DNA of 46,559 bases from PR03 sp031362725. Lineage in GTDB: Bacteria > Myxococcota_A > UBA9160 > PR03. The notes below the pieces were generated by a model. It ran no database searches and was not told the origin of the DNA. It was given only the letters and a program-made list of their open reading frames with translations. Positions within the stretch are counted from its first letter, which is position 1. The number at the start of each line of letters is the position of its first letter. Below are positions 1 to 7,915 of the stretch, piece after piece. The position numbers were made by a program, and so were the translations under genes. Location: NCBI GenBank assembly GCA_031362725.1, contig JANLTC010000312.1, positions 1 through 46,559 on the forward strand, given 5' to 3'.

Positions 1-143
1 CAGCGCGGGCAGGCGGGATCGCTGCCCCAGCGGAGCTGCTCGACGAACTCAACCGCGGCCGCCTCGTCGGCGCATGCCGCTGGGATGGCTCGAAGGATTC
101 GCGATTGGCTGGTGGCGACCTTGCTCTGCGCTTTTCGTTCCAT
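1..143 (-). CDS. IS1595-type transposase, N-terminal fragment (cut by window edge)
   Basis: The minus strand carries an open frame from an ATG at 141-143 that runs off the left edge. Its 47 visible residues include ADEAAAVEFVEQLRWG followed by a CPRC-like cysteine pair. This is the usual start of IS1595/IS1016-family transposases: a short helix with the LRWG signature and then a zinc ribbon that binds the element ends, ahead of a DDE nuclease domain that would lie outside the window. A small dyad (ACTTG, five bases, CAAGT; 167-181) sits just upstream of the start. I could not identify a terminal inverted repeat with confidence. Whether the element is intact cannot be judged here. Family assignment rests on the zinc-ribbon pattern only. 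Confidence 0.7.
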   Translation of the reverse strand, partial: MERKAQSKVATSQSRILRAIPAACADEAAAVEFVEQLRWGSDPACPR

Positions 144-317
144 GAACGGGAACTTATCATCTTTTTACTTGGCGCACAAGTAGAATCGACCCAGCCAATC
201 CGAATTGCAACCGTGAGTCACATTCCTGCGGGGAGTTTTGACGTTACGTCAGGTCGAAAAGCGGAGCAGCGTCGCGGTTGTGCGTCAACGCCATACTTCC
301 GAATCTACAACGCATTT

Positions 318-1523
318 CTAGTCAGAATTGGCCGCGGGAGGCAGCACGCGCGTCAAGAGCGCCGTGCCGAGCAGCGTTGCCAGCAGCGAGGCGACCAGGA
401 TCCCCACCTTTGCGCCGGCGACGAACTGCGCCTCCGCGAACGCGAGCGCCGCGATGAACAACGCCACCGTGAAGCCGATGCCTGCGAGGACGCCGGCTCC
501 GAGGATTTGCGGCCAGCGGACGCGGCTCGGCAACTCTGCGATGCCGGCGCGCACCGCGAGCCAGGCGAAGAGAGTGATGCCGATCGGCTTGCCGAGCAGC
601 AGGCCCAGCACGATCGCGATCGCCACGCGCTGCGTCTGCGCATCGCCAATGCTCGAAGCGTCGAGCGCGACGCCCGCGTTGCAGAGCGCGAAGAGCGGCA
701 TGATCACGAACGCGACCCAGGGATGGAGTCGATGCACGAGGTCGTCCACCGGCGCATGCTCGGCGCCCGCCGGCGGCCGCGCCGGTGTCAGCAGCCCGAG
801 CAGCACGCCGCCAATCGTTGCATGCACGCCGCTTTTCAGCGTCGCGTACCACACCAGTGTGCCGACGAGGACATACAGGCCGTAGGATCGGACGCCAAAG
901 CGCGCGAGTAAAATGCAGAACACGAGTCCTGCGGAGGCGACCGCGAGCCAGCGCGGATCCACGCCGGTCGCGTAGAAGATCGCGATCACCACGACGGCGC
1001 CAATGTCGTCGGCGATCGCCAGCGCGAGCAGGAACACCTTCAAGCCCGACGGCACGCGCGTGCCGAAGACGCCGAGCGCAGCGACCGCGAATGCGATGTC
1101 GGTGGCCATTGGGATGCCCCAACCGCGGAGTGCCGGCCCGCCCCAATGCAACGCCGCGTAGAGTCCGGCCGGCACGATCATGCCGCCGAGCGCACCGAAC
1201 ACCGGCAGTGCAGCGCGACTCGGCGAGGACAGCTCACCGAGCACCAACTCGCGCTTGATCTCCATGCCGACGACGAAGAAGAAGATCGCCATCAGCGCGT
1301 CGTTGACGAAGTGGCCAACGGACAACTCGAGAGAGAACGACGCGATGCGCACCGAGAGCGGCAGGTGCAACGCGTGTTCGTACAGGTCGTGAAGCGGGGA
1401 GTTGGCGAGCGCGAGCGCCAGCACGGTCGCCGCGAGCAGCAGGATCGTGCTCGACGCTTCGAGTGCGACGAAGCGCGCGAAGGCGCCGCTGATCCGCTCT
1501 GCCGCGCGCAGCCCGCTGCTCAC
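318..1523 (-). CDS. nhaA: Na+/H+ antiporter NhaA
   Basis: A 401-residue inner-membrane antiporter that exports Na+ (or Li+) in exchange for protons, supporting pH and sodium homeostasis. The protein is almost entirely hydrophobic segments, as in the 11-12 helix NhaA fold. The paired aspartates of the ion-binding site are visible as ADDIGA (D172-D173), and the TDIAFA element at 141-146 corresponds to the unwound helix that carries the other conserved Asp. Length matches the family. The start is GTG at 1521-1523 and overlaps the pth stop as GTGA, so the two genes are probably translationally coupled. The stop is TAG. It is the last gene of the ispE-prs-rplY-pth run. Confidence 0.95.
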   Translation of the reverse strand: MSSGLRAAERISGAFARFVALEASSTILLLAATVLALALANSPLHDLYEHALHLPLSVRIASFSLELSVGHFVNDALMAIFFFVVGMEIKRELVLGELSSPSRAALPVFGALGGMIVPAGLYAALHWGGPALRGWGIPMATDIAFAVAALGVFGTRVPSGLKVFLLALAIADDIGAVVVIAIFYATGVDPRWLAVASAGLVFCILLARFGVRSYGLYVLVGTLVWYATLKSGVHATIGGVLLGLLTPARPPAGAEHAPVDDLVHRLHPWVAFVIMPLFALCNAGVALDASSIGDAQTQRVAIAIVLGLLLGKPIGITLFAWLAVRAGIAELPSRVRWPQILGAGVLAGIGFTVALFIAALAFAEAQFVAGAKVGILVASLLATLLGTALLTRVLPPAANSD

Positions 1524-2110
1524 GGCGCGGTCTCGGCGGGTGGCCCCGCATTGACGCGGTTCATCGCCCGCGCGATGCCTTCTGCGAGTGCGAGTTCGAC
1601 GGCGTCGCTCGCCGCTTCGAGGTGCGCGCCGAGCTGCGCCCCCTCGTCGGCGCGGAAGGGCGCGAGCACGTACTCGATCGGATCCTCGCCGGCCGGCGGT
1701 CGCCCGATCCCAAAGCGCAGGCGCGCAAAGTCGTGTCGGCCGAGTTGCTGCTGGATGTCGCCGATGCCGTTGTGGCCTCCGGCACCGCCAGAGGCGCGCA
1801 GCCGGAGCCGACCGAACGAAAGATCGAGGTCGTCGTAGACGACCAGCAGGTCAGCCGCCGGGTCGATCGGGTAGCTGTCGAGCGCGGCCGCGACGGCACG
1901 GCCTGACAGATTCATGTAGGTCTGCGGTTCGAGCAGCGCCACCTCGGCGCCTGCGATCGTCCCGATACCGATGTTCGCATGCAGGCGTCGCTCGCGTCGC
2001 AGCGCGATCCGGTGTCGCGCTGCGACGCATTCGACGATGCGGAAGCCCACATTGTGTCGCGTGTGCTCGTATTCGGCTCCGGGATTGCCGAGGCCAACGA
2101 CGAGCTTCAC
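1520..2110 (-). CDS. pth: Peptidyl-tRNA hydrolase
   Basis: A 196-residue cytosolic esterase that releases peptides from peptidyl-tRNA dropped by stalled ribosomes and recycles the tRNA. It opens with the family signature VGLGNPG (N9), followed by the catalytic His at position 19 in TRHNVGF. N67 (TYMNLSG), D93/D94 (VYDDLDL) and N114 (GGHNG) supply the rest of the known active site. Length is normal. It follows rplY after a 98-base gap that contains two copies of a dispersed repeat, and overlaps nhaA by four bases. The order rplY-pth is common in many bacteria. Confidence 0.96.
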   Translation of the reverse strand: MKLVVGLGNPGAEYEHTRHNVGFRIVECVAARHRIALRRERRLHANIGIGTIAGAEVALLEPQTYMNLSGRAVAAALDSYPIDPAADLLVVYDDLDLSFGRLRLRASGGAGGHNGIGDIQQQLGRHDFARLRFGIGRPPAGEDPIEYVLAPFRADEGAQLGAHLEAASDAVELALAEGIARAMNRVNAGPPAETAP

Positions 2111-2126
2111 CGATCCTTCCTAGTCC

Positions 2127-2196
2127 CGCGTAGCGAGCTAACGGCGAGCGGCGACGTCACGAGGCTGTCGCGTAGCGAGCCAACGGCGAGCGGCGA
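2127..2196. repeat. Two copies of a 28-base dispersed repeat (rplY-pth gap)
   Basis: Copies lie at 2127-2154 and 2169-2196. Both begin CGCGTAGCGAG and end GGCGAGCGGCGA, with three or four variable bases between. Two more copies, one complete and one shortened, lie at 15711-15735 and 15755-15782. All four are intergenic and come in tandem pairs with 14-20 bases between members. This looks like a REP-type intergenic repeat family. Function is not known. Confidence 0.7.
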
Positions 2197-2208
2197 GGAT
2201 CATCGGGA

Positions 2209-2874
2209 CTAGTCGGACTTCTTCGCAGCCGGGGCCGCAGGGGTGCCCGCCGCCTCGCCTGCGACCGGAGCCGCCGCGGCGTCGGCAGCCGCCACCACGG
2301 GCGTCTCTTCGGCCGCGGGCAGCGCGACGTGTACGACGCCGAGGTCCGGGTCGGTCATCAGCGAGACACCGGCGGGCAGCACGAGATCGCGAACGTGGAT
2401 GACGTCGCCGACCTCCATGTTCGAGATGTCGACCTCGATTGCGGCCGGGATCGATCGCGGCAGGCACTCGAGCGCGATCTCGCGCAACGAGTGCTCGAGG
2501 ATGCCGCCGAAGTCGAGGCCCTTGGCCTTGCCGACCAGGTGAACCGGGACTTCGACCTCGACGGTGCGCGTGAGGTCGACCTGATAGAGATCGGCATGCA
2601 CGATCGTGCCGCGGATCGGGTGCCGCTGGAGTTCCTTCACCAGAGCGACGGGACTGCCCAGCTCGGGACGACCCTCGACGGTGAGATCGAGCAGCGTGTT
2701 CGCGCCGCCCGAACGCAGCACCTTGTCGAGCGCGCGCGGATCGATCGTCAGCGGCACCGACTCCTTGCCCTGGCCATAGAGGACGGCGGGGATGCGCCCG
2801 GCGGCGCGCAGCTTTCGCGCGACGCCCTTTCCGGTTGCTGAGCGGGACTCGACGGTGAGTGCGGTCTCGGACAT
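2209..2874 (-). CDS. rplY: 50S ribosomal protein L25 / general stress protein Ctc
   Basis: A 221-residue ribosomal protein that binds 5S rRNA. The N-terminal half is the L25 beta-barrel (SRSATGKGVARKLRAAG, then RIPAVLYG near residue 30). The second half is the TL5/Ctc C-terminal domain with the HADLYQVD and VGDVIHVRDL-type strands. The last 35 or so residues are a low-complexity Ala/Pro-rich tail ending in KKSD, common in long Ctc proteins and probably disordered. It lies between prs and pth, nine bases after the prs stop, in a conserved arrangement. The stop codon is TAG. Confidence 0.95.
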   Translation of the reverse strand: MSETALTVESRSATGKGVARKLRAAGRIPAVLYGQGKESVPLTIDPRALDKVLRSGGANTLLDLTVEGRPELGSPVALVKELQRHPIRGTIVHADLYQVDLTRTVEVEVPVHLVGKAKGLDFGGILEHSLREIALECLPRSIPAAIEVDISNMEVGDVIHVRDLVLPAGVSLMTDPDLGVVHVALPAAEETPVVAAADAAAAPVAGEAAGTPAAPAAKKSD

Positions 2875-2883
2875 GGCAGTCTC

Positions 2884-3810
2884 CTAAACGAAGAGCGAGC
2901 TGACGCTCTCCTCGTTGGTAATGCGTCTGATCGCCTCGCCCAACAGATTGGCGATGGACATCACTTTGATCTTCTCGCAGCCGCGCGCCGCCTCGTGCAA
3001 CGGGATGGTGTCGGTGACGACGAGTTGCTGGAGGTCCGACTTGTTGATGCGCTCGATTGCCGGTCCCGACAGCACCGGGTGCGTGATTGCTGCGTAGACG
3101 CCCGCGGCGCCCTGCTCCTTGAGTGCGCGCGCCGCTTCGGTGAGCGTGCCGGCTGTGTCGACCATGTCGTCGACGATCACGCACTCGAGGCCCTCGACCT
3201 CGCCAATGATGTGCATGATCTCCGCGACGTTCGCCTTTTCGCGCCGCTTGTCGATGATCGCGAGCTTGGCGTCGAGGCGTTTCGCATAGGCGCGTGCGCG
3301 CTCCACGCCGCCTGCATCGGGCGAGATGATGCAGGTGTTCTTGCCGAAGCTCTGGATCGCCGGCAACAGCACCGGCGTCGCGTAGAGATTGTCGACGGGG
3401 ATGTTGAAGAAGCCCTGGATCTGGCCGGCGTGGAGGTCGATGCAGAGCACGCGATCGGTCCCAGCGGTCGAGATCAGATCGGCGACGAGCTTGGCGGTGA
3501 TCGGCACGCGCGGGGCGACCTTGCGATCCTGGCGCGCATAGCCGTAGTACGGAATCACGGCCGTGATGCGTCGCGCCGACGAGCGGCGCAGCGCGTCGAC
3601 CATGATCAGCAATTCCATCAGATGGCGATTGGCCGGGTTGCTGGTGGACTGCACCACGAAGCAGTCGAGCCCGCGCACGTTCTCTTCGATCTCGCATTGG
3701 ATCTCGCCGTCACTGAACGTCGTGACGCGCGCACGCCCAGCCGGCACGCCGAGATAGGCCGCCACCGACGCCGCGAGGTCGGGATTCGCATTGCCGTGAA
3801 AGAGCTTCAT
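2884..3810 (-). CDS. prs: Ribose-phosphate pyrophosphokinase
   Basis: Makes PRPP from ribose 5-phosphate and ATP, feeding purine, pyrimidine, histidine, tryptophan and NAD synthesis. The protein has the standard N-terminal MKLFHGN start, the FSDGEI and RQDRK ATP-site elements, and the PRPP-binding loop VDDMVDTAGTL at about 214-224. I chose the ATG at 3808-3810 (308 residues) because homologues start there; an in-frame TTG lies three codons upstream. A 16-codon reading frame ends with a TGA that overlaps this ATG (ATGA), so initiation may depend on coupling. It lies downstream of tRNA-Gln and ispE, a placement seen in many deltaproteobacterial genomes. Confidence 0.95.
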   Translation of the reverse strand: MKLFHGNANPDLAASVAAYLGVPAGRARVTTFSDGEIQCEIEENVRGLDCFVVQSTSNPANRHLMELLIMVDALRRSSARRITAVIPYYGYARQDRKVAPRVPITAKLVADLISTAGTDRVLCIDLHAGQIQGFFNIPVDNLYATPVLLPAIQSFGKNTCIISPDAGGVERARAYAKRLDAKLAIIDKRREKANVAEIMHIIGEVEGLECVIVDDMVDTAGTLTEAARALKEQGAAGVYAAITHPVLSGPAIERINKSDLQQLVVTDTIPLHEAARGCEKIKVMSIANLLGEAIRRITNEESVSSLFV

Positions 3811-3857
3811 CCGCTGCAAGAGACCGTTCTCTGTCCCGAGCTGGCTACCAACTTCAT
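3807..3857 (-). CDS. Possible 16-residue leader ORF upstream of prs
   Basis: ATG at 3855-3857 is preceded on the minus strand by a GGGGGC purine stretch about 6 bases away and opens MKLVASSGQRTVSCSG. It stops with a TGA that overlaps the ATG of prs as ATGA. The overlap would allow ribosomes finishing the leader to start prs. It is very short, shows no recognisable attenuation feature, and may be chance. A comparison with related genomes would be needed to show conservation. Confidence 0.3.
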   Translation of the reverse strand: MKLVASSGQRTVSCSG

Positions 3858-3941
3858 GTGACCAAGCCCCCTGACTCGTGTCGGTGTGCCGCCGCCTGCG
3901 GCGATGGCACGGAAATCATTGAACCGGAAGATATGAACTCG

Positions 3942-4015
3942 TGGCTGGGGCGGGAGGATTCGAACCTCCACACACGGCTCCAAAGGCCGCTGTCCTACCA
4001 TTAGACGACGCCCCA
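3942..4015 (-). tRNA. tRNA-Gln (anticodon TTG)
   Basis: Read on the minus strand, the 74 bases fold into a full cloverleaf. The acceptor stem is TGGGGCG paired with CGCCCCA. The D-arm contains AATGGTAGGAC. The anticodon stem GCGGC/GCCGT holds the loop CTTTGGA with anticodon TTG. The T-arm is GGAGG TTCGAAT CCTCC. Discriminator G and an encoded CCA follow. The U-A first pair and G discriminator are typical of bacterial tRNA-Gln. Its first 15 bases overlap the 3' end of ispE on the same strand. Confidence 0.97.
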
Positions 4016-4918
4016 GAACTTCCCGCCCCCGGGAATCGAGCTGGGCGCGCCGTGCGAGCGGGTCACGATCACGCGGTCCGCCGCTTCGAAGCGCCCCTTC
4101 TTGCTGGCTGCCTGTGCCTGCTCCGCATCGCGAAACAGACCGAACACCGTGGGCCCACTGCCCGACATTCCGACCGCCCGCGCGCCGAGCCGCTCCAATT
4201 CGGACCGGACCCGCTGGATCGCGGGTCGGAGTCGCGCGGCGATGGGCTCCAAGTCGTTGGCGAGAAGCGCTGCGGAGGGAAACCAGCCTGAACCGCTCCG
4301 AAGCGCGGGCATCGTACGGCTGGGGCTCGGGTGCGTCAACGCGGCGTCGAAGGCGCGAAACACCTCGGCCGTGGCGAGAGGGGGAGTGGGCGTGACGACG
4401 AGCAGGTCGAGCGAGCGAAACTCGGGAAGTGGTTCGATCCGCTCGCCGATCCCGGTGACCCACGCTGGCCGCGGCTCCAAGAAGAACGGCACATCGGCTC
4501 CAAGGCGCACGGCGATCGCAGCGAGAGCTGGATCCGAGAAGGCGTTCGCAAACCTCCGGGCCAACGCGCGGAGCACGGTCGCCGCGTCGCTGGAGCCTCC
4601 TCCGAGCCCCGCGCCTACCGGGATCTGCTTGTCGAGCGTGAGGGCGACACGCGCGGCGAGCCCTGCGGCGTCGAGAAAGGCGCGAGCGGCGCGGGCGACC
4701 AGGTTGTCGTCACCGGCCGGGACTTCACCGGCGCGCCCGGAAAGCGCGACTGAAATCGAACTCTTCGCGGCGGGCTCGACCTCGATGCGCAAGCGGTCGG
4801 CAAGCTCGAGCGGGACGAAGAGACTCTCGAGGAGGTGATAGCCGTCGCTACGCCGCCCGACGACGCGTAGGCCCAGATTCAGCTTGGCCGGTGCGAGGCA
4901 CCAAGCGGGATCGCCCAT
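4001..4918 (-). CDS. ispE: 4-diphosphocytidyl-2-C-methyl-D-erythritol kinase
   Basis: A GHMP-family kinase that phosphorylates CDP-ME at the 2-hydroxyl in the MEP isoprenoid pathway. Visible features are the N-terminal APAKLNLGL (catalytic Lys at 12), DGYHLLESLF, the ATP-binding glycine loop PVGAGLGGGSSDA (about 100-112), and the C-terminal MSGSGPTVFGLF. At 305 residues it is slightly long. The last codons run into tRNA-Gln, and the TAA stop lies at 4001-4003, inside the tRNA acceptor/D-arm junction, so a transcript carrying ispE would be cut by tRNA 5' processing. A second MEP gene, ispG, lies at 10514-12568. Confidence 0.95.
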   Translation of the reverse strand: MGDPAWCLAPAKLNLGLRVVGRRSDGYHLLESLFVPLELADRLRIEVEPAAKSSISVALSGRAGEVPAGDDNLVARAARAFLDAAGLAARVALTLDKQIPVGAGLGGGSSDAATVLRALARRFANAFSDPALAAIAVRLGADVPFFLEPRPAWVTGIGERIEPLPEFRSLDLLVVTPTPPLATAEVFRAFDAALTHPSPSRTMPALRSGSGWFPSAALLANDLEPIAARLRPAIQRVRSELERLGARAVGMSGSGPTVFGLFRDAEQAQAASKKGRFEAADRVIVTRSHGAPSSIPGGGKFWGVV

Positions 4919-4921
4919 CCG

Positions 4922-5299
4922 CTACGGAGCCGGCAACTTCGTCGCCTCGACGAAGTGCATCCGAACCTCGTAGAGAAGGTTCGCGATCAGCTTCGCCTCT
5001 TCGGCGCTCAGATTGCCGCGGGTCTTTTCTTCGAGCAGTTCGAGGATCTCGATGTTGTGCCGCGCGAGCGGCAGATCGCGCTCGGCGGCTCCACCGCTCT
5101 CGGGCTCGGTCATCAGCCCGAGGTAATGCAGCGCCGAGAATGCGATCGACTGCGCCAGCATCGAGAAGTCGACCTTCGAGTCGGGCCGGCGAGGCGGCGG
5201 CTCGATCGCGGGCGACAGCGGAGGCTGCGGGGTGTCCTCGCCGCTACCGCGACGATCGATCACCTTGAAACCCTTGTCCTCCGAATCTCGCTCGCTCAT
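4922..5299 (-). CDS. DUF1844 domain protein
   Basis: A 125-residue protein of unknown function. Residues 1-40 are polar and proline-rich. The rest matches the DUF1844 pattern: VDFSMLAQSIAFSALHYLG, a helix with LARHNIEILELLEEKTRGNLS, and then EEAKLIANLLYEVRMHFVE. Proteins of this family are small, soluble and widespread in Acidobacteria, deltaproteobacteria and Planctomycetes, and have no established role. It starts four bases inside the end of the phosphatidyltransferase gene (ATGA overlap) and ends three bases before ispE, so these genes are probably co-transcribed. Confidence 0.85.
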   Translation of the reverse strand: MSERDSEDKGFKVIDRRGSGEDTPQPPLSPAIEPPPRRPDSKVDFSMLAQSIAFSALHYLGLMTEPESGGAAERDLPLARHNIEILELLEEKTRGNLSAEEAKLIANLLYEVRMHFVEATKLPAP

Positions 5300-5910
5300 C
5301 CGGGGTGCTCTCCGAGCTTCGGCTCGCCATCCAATCGAGCCAGTTCGCGATACGCGATCGCAAAGCGGTACGCGGCGGTGGCGCTACCCGCCACCGCCAG
5401 GATCCAGAGCGCGATGACTGTGTAGCCGGAGACCGCGCCGACGCCGAGGATCGCCAGCCGCTCGCCACGCTCGAGAAAGCCACCCTCGAACGACGGCAGG
5501 AACTGCTCGGCACGCGCCTTCGCATACGAGGTCAGCACCGACGCGATCATCGCGATGCCACCGAGCAGCACCGTGCCCGCGTCACCGAGGGCTGCGTAGT
5601 ACAGCATCACGCCCAGCAGCATCGCCATGTCGGCGAGGCGGTCGAGGGTCGAGTCGAGAAAGGCCCCGAAACTCGTGGCGATCTTGTGGTGACGCGCAAT
5701 CACGCCGTCGACGAGATCGAAGACGCCGCCCACGAGGATCAGCACGGCGCCCGTGCCGAAGCGGCCCGTCGCAAACGCGGCGCCAGCGGCGACCGAGGCC
5801 AGGGTCCCGATGACGGTCAGAACGTTCGGATTGACGGCGCGCCGGAACAGGAACGGGAGCGCTGCTTCGAGCCAGCCATCGAGCCGGTCGCCGAACCTCG
5901 CCTTGATCAC
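5296..5910 (-). CDS. CDP-alcohol phosphatidyltransferase (PgsA/PIP-synthase type)
   Basis: An integral membrane enzyme of phospholipid synthesis that transfers a phosphatidyl group from CDP-diacylglycerol to an alcohol. The diagnostic motif is intact: D65, D68-G69, A72-R73, G82, D86 and D90 (numbering from the chosen start). About six hydrophobic segments follow in a 204-residue protein. The frame stays open far upstream, but homology begins near a GTG at 5908-5910, preceded by a GAGGAG ribosome site at normal spacing and overlapping nothing critical. The acceptor alcohol (glycerol phosphate or inositol phosphate) cannot be told from the sequence. pgpA, which acts after PgsA, lies at 22965-23441. 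Confidence 0.85.
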   Translation of the reverse strand: MIKARFGDRLDGWLEAALPFLFRRAVNPNVLTVIGTLASVAAGAAFATGRFGTGAVLILVGGVFDLVDGVIARHHKIATSFGAFLDSTLDRLADMAMLLGVMLYYAALGDAGTVLLGGIAMIASVLTSYAKARAEQFLPSFEGGFLERGERLAILGVGAVSGYTVIALWILAVAGSATAAYRFAIAYRELARLDGEPKLGEHPG

Positions 5911-5920
5911 GACGGTCTCC

Positions 5921-6100
5921 TCATCCCTCCGAGCGAGGCGTCTGCGGCGGCGGAACGGGCGATTCCTCCTGCGGCGCCACCTTGTCGGCCGCATCGGGCA
6001 ACTCGGCGAGGGTGGTCGCCAGATCCTGCCTGGTGATCCAGCCGCGGCGATCGAGCATGCGACGGTCGGTGCGCAGGTCGCGAAGAGCTTCGTCGAGCAT
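5921..6100 (-). CDS. Small 59-residue hypothetical protein
   Basis: An ATG at 6098-6100, preceded by GGGGGA six bases away, opens a 59-codon frame ending at TGA 5921-5923. The stop lies within the ribosome-binding region of the phosphatidyltransferase gene. The N-terminal 42 residues look like a folded helical unit (LDEALRDLRTDRRMLDRRGW, then ITRQDLATTLAELPDAADK), and the C-terminus is proline-rich. Codon third positions are mostly G or C, as in neighbouring real genes. I do not recognise a family. As the first gene of a probable operon with the lipid enzyme and DUF1844 gene it is likely real. Confidence 0.6.
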   Translation of the reverse strand: MLDEALRDLRTDRRMLDRRGWITRQDLATTLAELPDAADKVAPQEESPVPPPQTPRSEG

Positions 6101-6175
6101 GTGTCCCCCAAGTGGGTGGTTGAGATCGGGAAAACACGAAACGGGCCCCTGTTGGGGAGGCGCAACCTAGCAAAA

Positions 6176-6205
6176 TTGACAGCGCTCGGGCGCGTCGAGT
6201 AAGGT
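6176..6205 (+). promoter_or_regulatory. Candidate sigma-70 promoter for bamD
   Basis: A perfect -35 hexamer TTGACA (6176-6181) is followed after 18 bases by TAAGGT (6200-6205). bamD starts 29 bases further on, after a GGGGGG ribosome site (6223-6228). The -10 match is moderate. The divergent gene at 6100 would need its own promoter in the same 134-base gap. Confidence 0.5.
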
Positions 6206-6234
6206 TCGGCGGTTTTCTGCCTGGGGGGTTTGCG

Positions 6235-7026
6235 ATGAGATTCGAACGTCTCTATTCCACTTCGCTGGCTGCATTCGCCATGTTGTCGGTCGCTTGCGCG
6301 GGCGGTGCACCGCCGCAGAAGTTCGAAGAGCTGCCGTCCGCAGAGGAGCTCTTCAACAAGGGCGAAGCGCAGGTCGCCGCCGAAGAAGGTGGCTTCCACT
6401 GGTTCCTCACGCCCGACTTCTCGGAGTCGATCGAGACCTTCCAGGACATCATCGACAACTATCCGTACAGCGAGCAGGCCGTGCTGGCGCAGCTCGCGAT
6501 CGCCGACGCCTACTTCAAGAGTGACAAGTACGAAGAGGCACTTTCCTACTACCGCGACTTCGTGGAACTACATCCGGAACACAAGCAAGTTCCCTACGCG
6601 ATGTTCCAGACCGGAATGTCGTACTACAAGCAAAGCCGCGACGCGTCGCGCGATCAGTCGGCTACACGCGAGGCAGTGACTCAGTTCGATCGGCTGCTCG
6701 CACGCTTCCCGCACTCGGAGTACTCGGCTGAGGCAGAAAAGATCTGGCGCGAACTGCGAACGCGGCTGGGCGAGCACACGATGATGGTCGCCGACTTCTA
6801 CTTCGATCAGGACGAGTTCCCGTCTGCAGCAGATCGCTATCGCGAGCTGCTGAACGAGTACCCGGGACTCGGCCTCGACGCGGACGCGCTCTACAAGCTG
6901 GGCGTTTGTTACACGCGAATGAACCGGGAAGCCGAGGCGACGAAGATCTTCCAGGTAATCCTCGAGAACTACAAGGGAACAGACGTGGCCGAGGCCGCGG
7001 CGGATCTCGTTCCCGAAGCGCAGTAG
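6235..7026 (+). CDS. bamD: Outer membrane assembly lipoprotein BamD
   Basis: A 263-residue lipoprotein of the BAM complex, which inserts beta-barrel proteins into the outer membrane. It has a short signal sequence with lipobox LSVAC (Cys21) and then TPR-type helical pairs, including SIETFQDIIDNYPYSEQA, EEALSYYRDFVELHPEH and EATKIFQVILENYKG, which match the five-TPR layout of BamD/ComL. Length is close to the E. coli protein. Its presence is direct evidence for an outer membrane. It is first in a plus-strand run with a TPR protein 22 bases downstream, and has a plausible promoter at 6176-6205. Confidence 0.92.
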   Translation: MRFERLYSTSLAAFAMLSVACAGGAPPQKFEELPSAEELFNKGEAQVAAEEGGFHWFLTPDFSESIETFQDIIDNYPYSEQAVLAQLAIADAYFKSDKYEEALSYYRDFVELHPEHKQVPYAMFQTGMSYYKQSRDASRDQSATREAVTQFDRLLARFPHSEYSAEAEKIWRELRTRLGEHTMMVADFYFDQDEFPSAADRYRELLNEYPGLGLDADALYKLGVCYTRMNREAEATKIFQVILENYKGTDVAEAAADLVPEAQ

Positions 7027-7048
7027 TCACACGCTCACTCCGATCCGG

Positions 7049-7798
7049 ATGAGGAACGCCGCCGGTCTGTCCACAGACGAGCGCGTTGCCTACCAGCTCG
7101 GCGTTCGTCACTTCGAATGTGGCGAGGACGACGCCGCGCTCGGTCACCTGACGCGCCTGGTCGTTACACGTCCGCGATTCGCCGACATCCACTATCTGCT
7201 CGGGCTCCTCTACGAACGCCGCGGCGATCTCGACGAGGCGACACATCGCTTCGAAGCCGCGGTGTCACTGAATCCGCGCTACGGGGAAGCACGCCTCGCC
7301 CTTGCGAGCGTGTGCGAGAGACGCGGCGACTTCGACCGCTCCGAGGCGATCGTGTTGTCGGCTCCCGAAGTCGAGTCGGGCGGCTCGATTCCGCTCACGC
7401 AGGCAAAGCTCGCGAACCTGCAGGCCGCGCTGGGAGACGCCTATCGCGAAGCCGGCGAGGTTGGCGAAGCCGTCGTGGCCTACCGCAAAGCGCTCGACCG
7501 CTGCCCGGGCTTTCATGATGTCCGGTACCGACTTGGGGTCGCACTGCGCGAGCACGGGTTGCCCGACCAGGCGATTCGCGAGTTCCGGCGCGTGCTGCGT
7601 GCAAACGCGGCCTACCTCGACGCCGGCGTGCAGCTCGGCCTCACGTTCTGGTCGCTCGGCCAGGCGGAGCGCGCCAAGGCCGTGTGGCTGGCCGTCGTCG
7701 CAGCGGAACCCTCGCGAGCAGACGTCCAGGTCTACCTGAGACTCGTCACCCGCGGGGCTGGACCAGATCTGGATCGTGGCCGGCCCGTCGCTTCCTGA
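7049..7798 (+). CDS. TPR-repeat protein
   Basis: A 249-residue soluble protein made largely of tetratricopeptide repeats. Clear units are ALGHLTRLVVTRPRFADIHY (about 32-51), LGLLYERRGDLDEATHRFEA, a third at about 86-110, LGDAYREAGEVGEAVVAYRK and LGVALREHGLPDQAIREFRR, ending in LGLTFWSLGQAERAKAVW. No signal peptide or membrane segment is visible. It probably acts as a protein-protein scaffold. Partner and process are unknown. It follows bamD by 22 bases, so co-expression is likely, but a direct link to the BAM complex is only a possibility. Confidence 0.8.
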   Translation: MRNAAGLSTDERVAYQLGVRHFECGEDDAALGHLTRLVVTRPRFADIHYLLGLLYERRGDLDEATHRFEAAVSLNPRYGEARLALASVCERRGDFDRSEAIVLSAPEVESGGSIPLTQAKLANLQAALGDAYREAGEVGEAVVAYRKALDRCPGFHDVRYRLGVALREHGLPDQAIREFRRVLRANAAYLDAGVQLGLTFWSLGQAERAKAVWLAVVAAEPSRADVQVYLRLVTRGAGPDLDRGRPVAS

Positions 7799-7915
7799 CC
7801 CTTCCGCCGATTCAGTCCTTCTCTTTCGGTGCCATTCGTGGCTCAATGCAATTGCCGCCGCGGCGAAGCCAACCGGCCAGCCACCCCGACGGCTCGATCC
7901 CGGAGGTGTCACATC

